Assembly (NCBI RefSeq): GCF_000759955.1
Contig: NZ_JNAL01000018.1
Coordinates: forward strand, 1-64,000
Direction: 5' to 3'
Length of the DNA stretch: 64,000 nucleotides
Source: Prochlorococcus marinus str. MIT 9201
GTDB lineage: Bacteria; Cyanobacteriota; Cyanobacteriia; PCC-6307; Cyanobiaceae
Positions within the stretch are counted from its first letter, which is position 1. Each line of letters begins with the position of its first letter. Shown here piece after piece: positions 1 to 9,464 of the stretch. Made by a program: the position numbers and the translations under genes. The notes beneath the pieces are model-generated. The model saw nothing but the letters and a program-made list of their open reading frames with translations, made no database searches and had not been told where the DNA came from.

Positions 1-586
1 ATGGCAATACAAAAGTATGAAGACTGTAAAATCTGGTTAAAGTGGACTGTCCCACACTTTCTCCACCTCTGAGTAGTTCAACCATGAAGTCACCAATTAT
101 TGGTATTGCAGCTGGGACACCTGAAACGATCTTAACTGCCCAATAACCTACCTGGTCCCAAGGCAGGGAGTATCCTGTCACTCCAAAAGCAACAGTTATA
201 ACTGCCATTACAACGCCTGTAACCCAAGTCAATTCTCTTGGCCTTTTAAAACCTCCTGTAAGATAAACCCTAAAGACATGAAGGATTAACATCAAAACCA
301 TCATTGATGCACTCCATCTATGCACAGATCTTATTAACCATCCAAAACTTACATCGGTCATTAAATAACTGACTGAACTATAAGCTTGTGTAACTGTTGG
401 CTTATAGTAAAAAGTCATTGCAAAACCTGTTGCAAATTGAATTAGGAAGCATACTAAAGTTATGCCTCCTAAACAATAAAAAATATTTACGTGAGGGGGT
501 ACGTACTTGGAAGTTACGTCGTCAGTTATGTCTTGAATTTCAAGTCTTTCTTGAAACCAGTCATAAACAGATGAAGAATTCGCCAT
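1..586 (-). CDS. petB: Cytochrome b6 (partial, C-terminus off the window)
   Basis: Cytochrome b6 is the haem-carrying membrane subunit of the thylakoid cytochrome b6f complex, passing electrons from plastoquinol. On the minus strand the reading frame starts at the ATG ending at 586 with [19 protein letters not shown] and stays open to base 1, so 195 codons of about 218 are present and no stop is seen. Conserved blocks typical of cytochrome b6 are visible, including [17 protein letters not shown] with haem-ligand histidines, [14 protein letters not shown], and [17 protein letters not shown] at the window edge. The neighbour ctpA is divergent, so the short gap at 587-657 must hold promoters for both. 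petD would be expected just beyond base 1, which I cannot see. Confidence 0.97.
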   Translation of the reverse strand, partial: MANSSSVYDWFQERLEIQDITDDVTSKYVPPHVNIFYCLGGITLVCFLIQFATGFAMTFYYKPTVTQAYSSVSYLMTDVSFGWLIRSVHRWSASMMVLMLILHVFRVYLTGGFKRPRELTWVTGVVMAVITVAFGVTGYSLPWDQVGYWAVKIVSGVPAAIPIIGDFMVELLRGGESVGQSTLTRFYSLHTFVLP

Positions 587-657
587 CCAAAAAAAAATTA
601 GCTTTGATATAAAGAGCTTACTTAAAATTCTTATACTTGGTGTTAACACTTAACCCA

Positions 658-1944
658 ATGAATTCATCTTTTAACAAACTTTTAACATTCAAAACTGTGA
701 TCACTGCATCAATGATCATCGTTTTTTCTATCAATATTTTATTGATGGAAAGAGTGGATGCTCTCAGTGATAGCAGGCAATTAGTACTTGACGCTTGGAC
801 CTTGGTAAACGAAGGTTTTTATGATCCAGAAAAGTTTGATGAAATCCAATGGAAAAGAATTAGACAAAAAACATTACAGAAACAAATTGAAACAAGTGAA
901 GAGGCTTATTCTGCAATCGAAGACATGTTAAGACCTCTAGATGATCCTTACACAAGAATTTTACGCCCAAAAGATTATGAACTACTGAAGTCAAGTAATT
1001 TTGGTAGTGAAATTAATGGTGTTGGGCTTCAATTAGGCGAAGATGATGACAATAAAATTAGAGTTATATCTACTATTGGGGGTTCGCCTGCTGAAGAAGC
1101 TGGTATAGTTAGCGGGGACTTGATAGAGACAGTGGACGGGATATCATCAGAAAAATTAGGGCTTGCAAGTACTGCCTCTAAGTTAAGAGGCGAATCAGGG
1201 ACAAAAGTTTTAGTAGAAATATCTACGGAATCGGGAGAAATTAGGGAAGTCGATCTAGAAAGGAGATCAGTAGATCTGAGACCAGTGAGAACAAAAAGGT
1301 TAAGAGACGATTCTCACACAATAGGATATTTAAGGATAACTCAATTCAGTGAAAGCGTACCCAAAAAAGTTGAAGAGGCACTCCAAGAGTTAAAAGAGAA
1401 AGAGGTTGAGGGCTTGATCTTGGATCTTAGAAATAATTCAGGGGGACTAGTAAGCTCAGGTATAGCAGTTGCAGATTCATTATTAAGTGAAAAACCTGTG
1501 GTCGAGACAAAAGACAGAAATGGAATTAAAGATGCAATTCTATCTCAAAAAGAGACATCTTTTGATGGACCAATGGTGACTTTAGTAAATAAAGGGACTG
1601 CAAGCGCTAGCGAAATACTTGCTGGTTCACTACAAGATAATGAAAGATCAATTCTTATGGGAGAACAAACCTATGGGAAAGGTTTAATTCAATCTCTAAA
1701 AAGTTTGGGAGAGGATAGTGGTATTGCGATAACAGTGGCTAGTTACTTAACCCCCAAAGGAAATAATATTCAAGGCCAAGGTATGACGCCTGACAAATTA
1801 CTTGATCTCCCAGATGCAAGTGAATATGGAAGTGCTGAAGATAAATGGGTGAGGAATGCAGAGTTATTTCTGGGGTCGCTTCTAGAAAAAGAAAAAGTTT
1901 CAGTTCAAACTATTGAATTAAATAATGGTGAAATTCAATCTTGA
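658..1944 (+). CDS. ctpA: Carboxyl-terminal processing protease CtpA
   Basis: S41-family protease that removes the C-terminal extension of precursor D1 in the lumen so the manganese cluster can assemble. From the ATG at 658 it has 428 residues: an N-terminal hydrophobic export segment (about 10-30), a PDZ domain (about 115-205, with GVGLQL and GDLIETVDG), and the catalytic core with LILDLRNNSGG, Ser316 in GTASASE and Lys341 in TYGKG, spaced 25 residues as in Tsp and algal D1 protease. An in-frame TTG at 637 would add seven residues, but the ATG gives a normal signal peptide. Cyanobacteria usually carry two or three Ctp paralogues; position beside petB supports the D1 role, though the assignment to CtpA rather than CtpB is inference. 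Confidence 0.9.
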   Translation: MNSSFNKLLTFKTVITASMIIVFSINILLMERVDALSDSRQLVLDAWTLVNEGFYDPEKFDEIQWKRIRQKTLQKQIETSEEAYSAIEDMLRPLDDPYTRILRPKDYELLKSSNFGSEINGVGLQLGEDDDNKIRVISTIGGSPAEEAGIVSGDLIETVDGISSEKLGLASTASKLRGESGTKVLVEISTESGEIREVDLERRSVDLRPVRTKRLRDDSHTIGYLRITQFSESVPKKVEEALQELKEKEVEGLILDLRNNSGGLVSSGIAVADSLLSEKPVVETKDRNGIKDAILSQKETSFDGPMVTLVNKGTASASEILAGSLQDNERSILMGEQTYGKGLIQSLKSLGEDSGIAITVASYLTPKGNNIQGQGMTPDKLLDLPDASEYGSAEDKWVRNAELFLGSLLEKEKVSVQTIELNNGEIQS

Positions 1945-1982
1945 AATAACAAAAGTATTTTTAATCAAAAGTTTTTAAAAAT

Positions 1983-3239
1983 ATGACTATTAAAAGAATT
2001 TTTCATGACCCAATTCATAAAGAAATAGTATTTGATGCAGGAAAGCCAGAAGAATTAATGATTATGGAATTAATTGATACAGCTGCCTTTCAAAGACTAA
2101 GAAGAATAAAACAACTAGGAGCTGCATCATTACTTTTTCATGGTGCAGAATCAAGTCGTTTTACCCACTCAATCGGCGTATTTTGTATAGCTAGAAAAAT
2201 TTATAAGAGATTAATTGAAAATAAATCTTCATTTTGTGATAATAAATTTGTTCTTTATGGAGCAGCTCTACTGCATGATTTAGGTCATGGACCTTTAAGC
2301 CATACAAGTGAAACAATTTTCGAGCATGACCACGAACAATGGTCTGCAAACTTAGTGATAAATTATTCTCCAATAAATTCAATTCTCAAAAAATATGACA
2401 ACGAATTACCTAGACAAATTGGAGAATTATTTCAATCAAAACAACTATTTTCAAAGCCTTTAAAAACATTGATAAGCAGTGAAATAGATTGCGATCGTCT
2501 CGATTATCTTTTACGCGATAGTTACAACACAGGTACTAATTATGGCTTAGTAGATTTAGAGAGAATAATTTCAGCTCTTACCTTTTCACCTGATGGAAAT
2601 ATCGGAATCAAACCAAAGGGAGTTATCGCTATTGAGCATTTCCTTGTTCTAAGAAACTTGATGTATAGAACAATCTACAATCACAGAATTAACGAAATAT
2701 CAACATGGATTCTGGAAAAAATATTACACACAATAAAACATAATTTCGAAAAGAAAATTTGGTTAGATAATTCACTATATAAATGGATTTTTTCTCCTAC
2801 AAAGTTAGATTTTGATGATTTCATTAGAAATGATGATATAACCTTTTATTATCATTTGATTAGGTGGAAAGATGATTCTTTCGAGCCACTTTCCACACTA
2901 TGCAAAATGTTTATTGATAGAGATTTATTAAAAGCATCAGACATAAGTTTTTTAAGTAAGATTGATAGGCTAAAAATCCTTGCATTTGCAAGAAAATTGT
3001 GTGAATCAAAAGGTTATGATTCAGAATTATTTTGCGGGATTAAGGAGAGGTCTTTCAAAGGTTTTGAATCTAATAATGCACTAAAAATATGGGACGGAGC
3101 CTATCAAAGCTCATTAGAAAATAGTTCTGCATTAATAAAAACATTAATGCGATCTGAAGAAAGCTCTTTCATTATTTATCCACACATGATAAAAAATGAA
3201 ATTAAAACTCAGATTTCGTTCATAAAAAATAATTCCTAA
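1983..3239 (+). CDS. HD-domain phosphohydrolase (COG1078 type)
   Basis: A 418-residue metal-dependent HD hydrolase of the dGTPase-like group. It opens with FHDPIHKEIVFD, the usual start for this family, followed by the metal-binding residues H62 (FTHSIGV), H98-D99 (ALLHDLGHGPLSH) and the later acidic motif SSEIDCDRLDYLLRDS near residue 170. Relatives hydrolyse dNTPs or other nucleotides, but the substrate cannot be read from the sequence. It lies 38 bases after ctpA and 10 bases before minC on the same strand, so it may be cotranscribed with them; no functional link to division is evident. Confidence 0.8.
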   Translation: MTIKRIFHDPIHKEIVFDAGKPEELMIMELIDTAAFQRLRRIKQLGAASLLFHGAESSRFTHSIGVFCIARKIYKRLIENKSSFCDNKFVLYGAALLHDLGHGPLSHTSETIFEHDHEQWSANLVINYSPINSILKKYDNELPRQIGELFQSKQLFSKPLKTLISSEIDCDRLDYLLRDSYNTGTNYGLVDLERIISALTFSPDGNIGIKPKGVIAIEHFLVLRNLMYRTIYNHRINEISTWILEKILHTIKHNFEKKIWLDNSLYKWIFSPTKLDFDDFIRNDDITFYYHLIRWKDDSFEPLSTLCKMFIDRDLLKASDISFLSKIDRLKILAFARKLCESKGYDSELFCGIKERSFKGFESNNALKIWDGAYQSSLENSSALIKTLMRSEESSFIIYPHMIKNEIKTQISFIKNNS

Positions 3240-3249
3240 ATTTTATTCA

Positions 3250-3906
3250 GTGGAAATCGTTTTAAATCAAATTAAAAGTAAATATTTAGAAATTTTTTCT
3301 TTATTGGATATAGATAATATCGAAAAAACTTTCCAAAAAGTTGCTTCCATAAAAGGACCTCTGGAAGCAAAAGTTTTCATAATTAATGAGTCGATAAGTT
3401 GTCATCAATTATCAAAATTAAAAAATCATTTTGACAAACTTTATATTTGTTCCTTATGCATTTACTCAAATAATAGAGAAACGATATTAAGTGGAAAGTC
3501 TTTGAAAATAGATTCAACTTTTATTAAAGGGCAAGAAATTAAAAACAAGTTACTCCTACTCAATTCAAAAAATAAAGACGATATTCTTCACAAAGGAACA
3601 TTAAGATCGGGTGACAGAATATCTTCAAATGGAAACCTTTGCATTATTGGTGACGTTAATCCAGGAGCCATAGTTTCCGCTAAAAAAAATATTTACGTCT
3701 GGGGCAAATTACTGGGGATCGCATTCGCAGGGAAAAGTGGAAATATAAATGCCTCTATTACATCACTTTATTTAAATCCTTTACAATTACGAATTGCAGA
3801 TGTAATAGCTATTGGACCAAAGGATAAGCCCAAAAATTGTTATCCAGAAATTGCTGTAATAGATAAACGAACGATAATCATCAGACCGCACATAATCCAA
3901 AACTAA
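3250..3906 (+). CDS. minC: Septum site-determining protein MinC
   Basis: Inhibitor of FtsZ ring formation, recruited to the membrane by MinD. The 218 residues have a divergent N-terminal domain (about 1-105) and a clear C-terminal beta-helix domain with the MinC signature GTLRSGDRISSNGNLCIIGDVNPGA split over residues 118-140, followed by IYVWGKLLGIAFAG. The start is a GTG at 3250, ten bases after the HD gene. It is first in a minC-minD-minE set; the 118-base AT-rich gap before minD may contain a secondary promoter. Confidence 0.93.
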   Translation: MEIVLNQIKSKYLEIFSLLDIDNIEKTFQKVASIKGPLEAKVFIINESISCHQLSKLKNHFDKLYICSLCIYSNNRETILSGKSLKIDSTFIKGQEIKNKLLLLNSKNKDDILHKGTLRSGDRISSNGNLCIIGDVNPGAIVSAKKNIYVWGKLLGIAFAGKSGNINASITSLYLNPLQLRIADVIAIGPKDKPKNCYPEIAVIDKRTIIIRPHIIQN

Positions 3907-4024
3907 AAATTAATCAATAATTTGCAATAAATTAATTAAAAATTGACAAATTTAAGAATTACTTAATATTTAAAATATTTAACTTTCTACAAGTGGCTTT
4001 ATTATTTGAAAAATTATTAAAATC

Positions 4025-4840
4025 TTGGCGGAAAATACTCGCACAATTCTAATTTGTTCAGGTAAAGGTGGAGTTGGCAAAACCACTTTAACCGCAAACC
4101 TAGGCATAGCACTTGCTAACACTGGTGCAACTACTGCTGTATTAGATGCCGATTTTGGTTTAAGAAATTTAGATCTACTTCTAGGATTAGAAAATCGCAT
4201 TATCTATACAGCACAAGATGTTCTAGACAAGAATTGTCGTCTCGACCAAGCATTAGTCAGGCATAAAAAGGAACCTAATCTTGCTCTTCTACCAGCTGGG
4301 GATCCTAGGATGTTGGATTGGATGAAGCCCGAAGATATGAAAAAAATTAGTGAGCTACTTAGTGAGAAATTTGATTTTGTCTTAGTAGATTGTCCTGCTG
4401 GTGTAGAAGATGGATTCAAAAATGCTCTAGCATCCTGTAAAGAAGCGATTGTTGTTACTAACCCAGAATTATCTGCAGTGCGTGATGCAGATAGAGTAAT
4501 AGGGATTCTAAATTCTTCAGATATTGAGCCTATCCAACTTGTAATAAATAGAGTTCGCCCTAACATGATGGCTAGTCAAGAAATGTTATCTATAGAAGAT
4601 GTTCAAGGCATCCTTTCTTTGCCTTTGCTAGGTATTGTTTTAGAAGATGAACAAGTAATAATAAGTACAAATAGAGGCGAGCCACTTACACTTTCAGATG
4701 GCAGATCTCCTGCAAAAAAATGTTATTTAAATGTTTCTCAAAGACTAACAAATAAAGACGTACCTATTATCGACCCCAAAAAAGAAGGTAAAAGTCTTAA
4801 AGATAAATTCATGAGATTAATGCAAACAAAGGTTTTTTAA
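4025..4840 (+). CDS. minD: Septum site-determining ATPase MinD
   Basis: Membrane-binding ATPase that carries MinC and is displaced by MinE to place the division site. At 271 residues it is full length. The deviant Walker A motif GKGGVGKTT lies at residues 13-21, with [18 protein letters not shown] and DCPAGVE as further MinD hallmarks. The C-terminus [12 protein letters not shown] is short and amphipathic, as expected of the membrane-targeting helix. The start is a TTG at 4025 ([19 protein letters not shown]). minE begins two bases after the stop, so the two are surely cotranslated. Confidence 0.96.
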   Translation: MAENTRTILICSGKGGVGKTTLTANLGIALANTGATTAVLDADFGLRNLDLLLGLENRIIYTAQDVLDKNCRLDQALVRHKKEPNLALLPAGDPRMLDWMKPEDMKKISELLSEKFDFVLVDCPAGVEDGFKNALASCKEAIVVTNPELSAVRDADRVIGILNSSDIEPIQLVINRVRPNMMASQEMLSIEDVQGILSLPLLGIVLEDEQVIISTNRGEPLTLSDGRSPAKKCYLNVSQRLTNKDVPIIDPKKEGKSLKDKFMRLMQTKVF

Positions 4841-4841
4841 A

Positions 4842-5177
4842 ATGATGACTCTCAGAGATCTTATTAATAAATTACTAGGCAGAGAAACGTCTAGTGCAAA
4901 TACAGCTAGAGAAAGATTACAACTTGTACTAGCTCATGACAGGGTTGATATGAGTTCATTAACAACTGATCTTTTGGATAAAATGAGGAAAGAGATTCTA
5001 GATGTTGTTGCCAAATATGTAGAAATTGATTTCAAAGAGGTAGCAGTAAGTTTAGAAACTGAGGATAGAATGACTGCATTAGTTGCCAATTTACCAATCA
5101 AAAGAACTATTTCAGGAGAAATAAAATTTAAGAAAACTGATAAAACTGTCAAAGCTAATAAAGATATCAAAAAATAA
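4842..5177 (+). CDS. minE: Cell division topological specificity factor MinE
   Basis: Stimulates MinD ATP hydrolysis and drives Min oscillation. The 111 residues show the anti-MinCD region and topological specificity domain: [27 protein letters not shown], then [20 protein letters not shown] and the beta strand [10 protein letters not shown]. It is longer at the C-terminus than E. coli MinE (88 residues), as is usual in cyanobacteria, with a lysine-rich tail. It follows minD by one base. Confidence 0.95.
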   Translation: MMTLRDLINKLLGRETSSANTARERLQLVLAHDRVDMSSLTTDLLDKMRKEILDVVAKYVEIDFKEVAVSLETEDRMTALVANLPIKRTISGEIKFKKTDKTVKANKDIKK

Positions 5178-5241
5178 TAAATTTAAAAAAGCTAAAACAA
5201 TCCTAATAATTGACCCTCCCTAATTGTAAGATAGTAAGGTT

Positions 5242-5313
5242 GCCGGCTTAGCTCAGCGGTAGAGCAGCGCTTTTGTAAAGCGAAGGTCATCAGTTCAAAT
5301 CTGTTAGCCGGCA
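5242..5313 (+). tRNA. trnT: tRNA-Thr (anticodon TGT)
   Basis: A 72-nt cloverleaf with acceptor stem GCCGGCT/AGCCGGC, D arm GCTC-AGCGGTA-GAGC, anticodon loop TTTGTAA (anticodon TGT) and T loop TTCAAAT, ending with discriminator A; the CCA end is not encoded. The first anticodon-stem pair is G-A and the second T-stem pair is T-T, so two stem pairs are non-canonical if my register is right. Confidence 0.95.
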
Positions 5314-5323
5314 TTTTGTTTTA

Positions 5324-5491
5324 TTAAATCTTATGAGTAGTTTTTACCGAAAAAAACGAAATAAAAACTATAAGAGCAATCATAGGCAATAATCTTATTT
5401 CAAAAACATATCCCAAAAAAGATGCAAGGGGTTCAAATATCCAATAGGTAAAAATTTGAATTAATAAAACAAAAAATAATAAAAAAAACAT
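5324..5491 (-). CDS. Small membrane protein, 55 residues, unknown function
   Basis: A 55-codon minus-strand gene running from the ATG ending at 5491 to a TAA at 5324. The product begins MFFLLFFVLLIQIFTYWIFE and ends FISFFSVKTTHKI, with two likely membrane helices (about residues 2-18 and 34-49) separated by a short loop (EPLASFLGYVFEIR) with few charges. Its start codon overlaps the stop codon of the upstream TsaC/Sua5-like gene in a TAATG arrangement, which argues for translational coupling and that it is real. I do not recognise a family. It ends 10 bases from the tRNA-Thr gene on the opposite strand. Confidence 0.6.
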   Translation of the reverse strand: MFFLLFFVLLIQIFTYWIFEPLASFLGYVFEIRLLPMIALIVFISFFSVKTTHKI

Positions 5492-6072
5492 TAATGCAAA
5501 TCCCTAACTATTACTTCTCCTTCTCTAATCATCCTCCAATCGCCTCTTTTTCTCCAAGATATTATGGTACTGGCTTTACCACTATTTTTTTTCCATGGAA
5601 TAGGTCCTAAAATTTTTAAAGAAGGGAAGTCTGAAGCGATTCCCATAGCTGTCATTGATCCCTTAAAACCTGAAATATTTGCACTTGAAGTTAACAATGG
5701 ACCTGTTTTTTTTATGAGAGCTTGAGCCATATTTGAATTTGGGATTCTTAACCCAAGAGTAGAATCTTTGCTTGTGAGAATTACTTGCCGCTTTTCTGAA
5801 CAAGGAATAACAATTGTCAGAGCTCCAGGCCAATAAGTTGAAGCTATATTTTCGTAATCTTCTCTAGCTGATTCATGAACATAATCGATTAATTGTTTTT
5901 GTTCTGATCCCATAAGGATTAAGGGTTTATTTTTATCTCTTTTCTTAAACTTATAAATAACATTTGAGAATTCTGGCAAGCATCCAATTGCAGGTAAGGT
6001 ATCTGTTGGGAAAATAATAGGCAAACCACTTTTTAGAGTCTCCAAAGCTGATTGGCGGTCTACTAAATTCAT
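5491..6072 (-). CDS. TsaC/Sua5/YrdC-family threonylcarbamoyl-AMP synthase
   Basis: Makes threonylcarbamoyl-adenylate, the activated intermediate for t6A37 modification of ANN-decoding tRNAs. The 193 residues carry the YrdC fold signature: FPTDTLPAIGC (nucleotide and threonine site), KFKKRDKNKPLILM, WPGALTIVI, LGLRIPN and the GPLLTSSANISG block. There is no C-terminal Sua5 extension, so it is the short TsaC type. It lies 19 bases after prmC and overlaps the next small gene by one base (TAATG). prmC and TsaC-like genes are often neighbours in bacteria, which fits. Confidence 0.88.
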   Translation of the reverse strand: MNLVDRQSALETLKSGLPIIFPTDTLPAIGCLPEFSNVIYKFKKRDKNKPLILMGSEQKQLIDYVHESAREDYENIASTYWPGALTIVIPCSEKRQVILTSKDSTLGLRIPNSNMAQALIKKTGPLLTSSANISGFKGSMTAMGIASDFPSLKILGPIPWKKNSGKASTIISWRKRGDWRMIREGEVIVRDLH

Positions 6073-6091
6073 TTATATTTTTATTAATAAT

Positions 6092-6961
6092 TTATTTATA
6101 TCTCCCAATCGTAAACCTACCAATACCTGAAAGATCTTTAATGATTTCTATTGATGTAAATTTATTTTTTAAAAGTAGTTGTTTTACTTTTTCACCTTGA
6201 TCAAAATGATTCTCTAAAATTAACCATCCCTTCTCTTTTAAAAATAATGGTGCATTTTGAATGATTTCCCTTATGTGTTTTAAACCATCTTCGCCGCCTA
6301 ATAAAGCGACTTTAGGTTCGAAATTTTTAACTTCTTTAGGTAATTTTTCATAAGTATCTTTAGGAATATATGGTGGGTTTGAAATAGCGAAGTCTAATTT
6401 ACCTCTTAAACTTTCAAGAGGGTCCCACCAATTACCGCAAAAGAAGTCTAAATTTGATTGTTTAGAAGCATTTCTATAATTTTCAATGGCTACTTCTAAT
6501 GCATCTTGATCTATATCAGTTGCTATTCCGTTGCTCAATGGATAAGCCAATGCCAAAGCAATACTTATAGCGCCTGATCCAGTTCCTAATTCAGCAAAAA
6601 AAAATTTTTCTGACTTTTTTCCGAATTTATTAAGTACAATATCAACTATTAATTCTGTCTCTGATCTCGGGATAAGAACTTTGTTGGAAACTTTTAATTT
6701 TAAGTTTCTCCAAAAAGTAATTCCGCATAGGTATTGGATTGGTTGAGAGTCTAATAAATGATTATCCCAAATAGATCCTAAATAGTTTAAATTTTTTTTC
6801 AAATATAATTTTCCCTCAGGATTTAAACTCATAAAGTTTTGATCATTAATCGAGATGCCGCCTAAACAATCAAGTAAGACAGCAAAAGATTGTTGATCTC
6901 CTCCTTTAGAAAGTTGCTTTTTTTTCCACAATAAAAATTCTTTTATAGAAATGCAAAGCAT
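6092..6961 (-). CDS. prmC: Release factor glutamine N5-methyltransferase PrmC
   Basis: Methylates the GGQ glutamine of release factors RF1 and RF2 using SAM. The 289 residues have the N-terminal helical domain (about 1-75), the family motif QPIQYLCG at 73-80, PRSETE at 98-103, the SAM loop ELGTGSGAISIALA at 124-137, and the catalytic NPPY at 195-198. Length and motif order match HemK/PrmC. psbM starts further upstream on the same strand, and prmC begins 11 bases after the psbM stop, so prmC may be read from the psbM promoter. Confidence 0.93.
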   Translation of the reverse strand: MLCISIKEFLLWKKKQLSKGGDQQSFAVLLDCLGGISINDQNFMSLNPEGKLYLKKNLNYLGSIWDNHLLDSQPIQYLCGITFWRNLKLKVSNKVLIPRSETELIVDIVLNKFGKKSEKFFFAELGTGSGAISIALALAYPLSNGIATDIDQDALEVAIENYRNASKQSNLDFFCGNWWDPLESLRGKLDFAISNPPYIPKDTYEKLPKEVKNFEPKVALLGGEDGLKHIREIIQNAPLFLKEKGWLILENHFDQGEKVKQLLLKNKFTSIEIIKDLSGIGRFTIGRYK

Positions 6962-6972
6962 TTATAAAAGTC

Positions 6973-7125
6973 TTACCTTTTTGGATCTAGCTTACCTTTA
7001 CCAGAGTCTGAGTAGAAGCTTGACTTTTCACCTTCTTGAGTAGATAAAAATAAACCTATAAGGAAAATCGTTGGAACCCCTACGAATAAAAGACTTGCTA
7101 CGAATCCAAAGTTAGTTGTTTCCAT
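6973..7125 (-). CDS. psbM: Photosystem II reaction centre protein M
   Basis: A 50-residue single-helix subunit at the photosystem II dimer interface. On the minus strand it starts METTNFGFVASLLFVGVPTI and ends GKGKLDPKR. The one hydrophobic span covers about residues 6-28. The C-terminal hydrophilic tail is longer than in plastid PsbM, as seen in marine picocyanobacteria. It precedes prmC and follows the ferredoxin gene on the same strand across a 103-base gap. Confidence 0.95.
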   Translation of the reverse strand: METTNFGFVASLLFVGVPTIFLIGLFLSTQEGEKSSFYSDSGKGKLDPKR

Positions 7126-7228
7126 TTAATTAACAATTTCTAGAACACATTAAGACTATAAACGTATATCTTTAGATAAAGTGGAATAATCTACAAATTT
7201 TATCAACAGATTAACAGTCTTAAACAAT

Positions 7229-7591
7229 TTAACGAGGTAATTTTTTGTTTTTACTAATTTGTTTAAGTTCATCTAAATTAGAAGGTGGAGATTGTGGTTT
7301 TGTTAAAATTATGGCTGAAGATCTTATTAGTGTTTGACATGCAAGTCGCCAATTTTCTGGTCTGTTTTTAAGTTTTTCTTCTTCAACAAAAGTAAGTGGG
7401 CTTAAGGAATTTTTGTTTCCGCCTTCAACTGAAACAAAACAAGTACTGCATTGTCCCGCGCCATTGCAATTTCCTAATAAACCTTTTAATCCATAAAGTT
7501 GTAATTTTTCTCTTATTACTAATTCTCTTAAATTTTCTCCAGACTTACACTGGACATCTAACCCCTCCCGGAGAAATCTGATAGTTGTCAT
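7229..7591 (-). CDS. 2Fe-2S ferredoxin-like protein
   Basis: A 120-residue plant-type 2Fe-2S protein. Cluster ligands are visible as C42, C48 and C51 in NCNGAGQCSTCF and C85 in WRLACQT. The C-X5-C spacing differs from the C-X4-C of classical PetF, so this is a divergent ferredoxin and not the main photosynthetic one. A further cysteine, C15, is outside the motif. It is divergent from psbB, and homologues lie near photosystem II genes in other cyanobacteria, suggesting but not proving a photosystem-related role. Confidence 0.85.
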   Translation of the reverse strand: MTTIRFLREGLDVQCKSGENLRELVIREKLQLYGLKGLLGNCNGAGQCSTCFVSVEGGNKNSLSPLTFVEEEKLKNRPENWRLACQTLIRSSAIILTKPQSPPSNLDELKQISKNKKLPR

Positions 7592-7652
7592 TTTTTTAGT
7601 TATTTTTTATATTTTGGCGCTTTTCTTTGAGAATTGTGACCAAAATATTAAC

Positions 7653-7670
7653 AATTTTTAGCTAAAAATT
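7653..7670. repeat. Perfect 18-bp palindrome between the ferredoxin gene and psbB
   Basis: AATTTTTAGCTAAAAATT reads the same on both strands without a spacer. It lies 62 bases upstream of the ferredoxin start (minus strand) and about 143 bases upstream of psbB (plus strand), so it could be an operator for either promoter. AT-rich composition makes chance palindromes more likely, so the regulatory role is only a suggestion. Confidence 0.4.
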
Positions 7671-7813
7671 CCTTGTAAAGTCAGTGATACAAATTGATTT
7701 GCCCAATTTTTGCAAGAAAATAAATTTATTTACAAAAATCCCTCAAAGACAAAAAAACCCTTACTATCGTGATGTTTAGCTGTTTATCCAGCATAGTTAC
7801 TAGAAATTAACCG

Positions 7814-9337
7814 ATGGGATTGCCTTGGTATCGAGTTCACACTGTAGTTATTAATGACCCAGGTCGACTACTTGCTGTGCATCTCATGCATACTGCATTA
7901 TTAGCCGGCTGGGCCGGTTCTATGGCTTTATACGAATTAGCCATTTTTGATCCTTCTGATGCTGTTCTCAATCCAATGTGGAGGCAGGGAATGTACGTTA
8001 TGCCTTTCATGGCAAGACTAGGTATCACAAGTAGTTGGAACGGATGGGATATCACTGGTGCTACAGGAGTTGATCCTGGATTTTGGAGTTTTGAAGGGGT
8101 TGCAGCAGCCCACATTGTATTTAGTGGGCTTTTAATTCTTGCATCAATTTGGCATTGGACATACTGGGATCTAGATCTATGGGAAGATCCAAGGACTGGC
8201 GAACCTGCCCTTGATCTACCAAGAATATTTGGTATTCATCTACTTTTAGCAGGAATTACTTGTTTTGGATTCGGAGCTTTTCATTGCGCAAATGTAGGGA
8301 TTTGGGTTTCAGATCCATATGGTTTAAATGGTCACGTAGAACCGGTCTCTCCTTCTTGGGGAGTTGATGGTTTTAACCCATTCAATCCTGGTGGAATAGT
8401 TGCAAATCATATTGCGGCTGGACTTCTAGGTATTATTGGCGGAATTTTCCATATAACCAATAGACCAGGTGAAAGGCTATACAAAGCATTAAGACTTGGA
8501 AGCTTAGAAGGGGTTTTAGCCAGTGCTCTAGCAGCTGTTCTATTTGTATCATTTGTAGTTTCAGGGACAATGTGGTACGGATCAGCAACAACTCCAATTG
8601 AATTATTTGGTCCCACCAGATATCAATGGGATTCTGGCTATTTTAAAACCGAAATTAATAGAAGGGTTCAAGCGGCTATTGATAATGGTGCTACCAGAGA
8701 AGAGGCATATGAATCTATTCCAGAGAAATTAGCCTTTTATGATTACGTTGGTAATAGTCCTGCTAAAGGAGGATTATTTAGAGTTGGAGCTCTTGTAAAT
8801 GGAGATGGGTTACCAACCGGCTGGCAGGGTCATATTTCCTTCCAAGATAAAGAAGGCAACGAATTAGAAGTTAGAAGAATACCTAATTTCTTTGAGAACT
8901 TTCCTGTAATCCTTGAAGACAAAGAAGGTAATGTAAGAGCTGATATTCCATTTAGAAGAGCTGAAGCAAAGTATTCATTTGAACAAACTGGTATTACAGC
9001 AACTATCTATGGTGGAGATCTTAACGGGCAAACTTTTACTGATCCTGCTGTAGTCAAAAGATTAGCTAGAAAGGCTCAGCTTGGAGAAGCATTCAAATTC
9101 GATAGAGAAACCTATAAATCTGATGGTGTATTCCGTAGCTCACCAAGGGCATGGTTTACATATGCTCACTTATGTTTTGGTTTACTATTCTTATTTGGCC
9201 ACTGGTGGCATGCTTCAAGGACTCTTTACAAAGGAAGATTTGCTGGAATTGATGCTGAGATTGGTGACCAAGTCGAATTTGGTTTATTCAAAAAGCTTGG
9301 TGATGAAACCACAAGAAGAATCCCAGGAAGGGTTTAA
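7814..9337 (+). CDS. psbB: Photosystem II CP47 chlorophyll-binding protein
   Basis: The 507-residue inner antenna of photosystem II. It begins [20 protein letters not shown], has six membrane helices with the conserved histidine pairs that bind chlorophyll (for example [73 protein letters not shown]), and a large lumenal loop between helices five and six (about residues 260-440). It is followed 23 bases later by psbT, with a strong terminator after that, so psbB-psbT form one unit. A tract resembling a -10 (TACTAT near 7763) precedes it. Confidence 0.98.
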   Translation: MGLPWYRVHTVVINDPGRLLAVHLMHTALLAGWAGSMALYELAIFDPSDAVLNPMWRQGMYVMPFMARLGITSSWNGWDITGATGVDPGFWSFEGVAAAHIVFSGLLILASIWHWTYWDLDLWEDPRTGEPALDLPRIFGIHLLLAGITCFGFGAFHCANVGIWVSDPYGLNGHVEPVSPSWGVDGFNPFNPGGIVANHIAAGLLGIIGGIFHITNRPGERLYKALRLGSLEGVLASALAAVLFVSFVVSGTMWYGSATTPIELFGPTRYQWDSGYFKTEINRRVQAAIDNGATREEAYESIPEKLAFYDYVGNSPAKGGLFRVGALVNGDGLPTGWQGHISFQDKEGNELEVRRIPNFFENFPVILEDKEGNVRADIPFRRAEAKYSFEQTGITATIYGGDLNGQTFTDPAVVKRLARKAQLGEAFKFDRETYKSDGVFRSSPRAWFTYAHLCFGLLFLFGHWWHASRTLYKGRFAGIDAEIGDQVEFGLFKKLGDETTRRIPGRV

Positions 9338-9360
9338 ACTAAACTTAATTACTTAATCTT

Positions 9361-9459
9361 ATGGAAGCTTTCGCTTACGTTCTTATTCTAACTCTCGCAG
9401 TTGTTACCTTATTCTTTGCTGTCGCTTTTAGAGACCCACCTAAATTTGATAGAAAATGA
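9361..9459 (+). CDS. psbT: Photosystem II protein T
   Basis: A 32-residue single-span subunit: it starts [20 protein letters not shown] and ends RDPPKFDRK, the expected PsbT ending. It is the standard partner downstream of psbB and precedes an intrinsic terminator by a few bases. Confidence 0.97.
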   Translation: MEAFAYVLILTLAVVTLFFAVAFRDPPKFDRK

Positions 9460-9464
9460 ACTAA

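Noticed and set aside
397-612. 71-codon plus-strand frame inside petB
   Set aside because: Opposite strand of a clear cytochrome b6 gene, no family match.
4204-4566. 120-codon minus-strand frame in minD
   Set aside because: Shadow of minD; composition and codon pattern follow the antisense strand.
9081-9356. 91-codon frame at the psbB end
   Set aside because: Overlaps the CP47 C-terminus out of frame.
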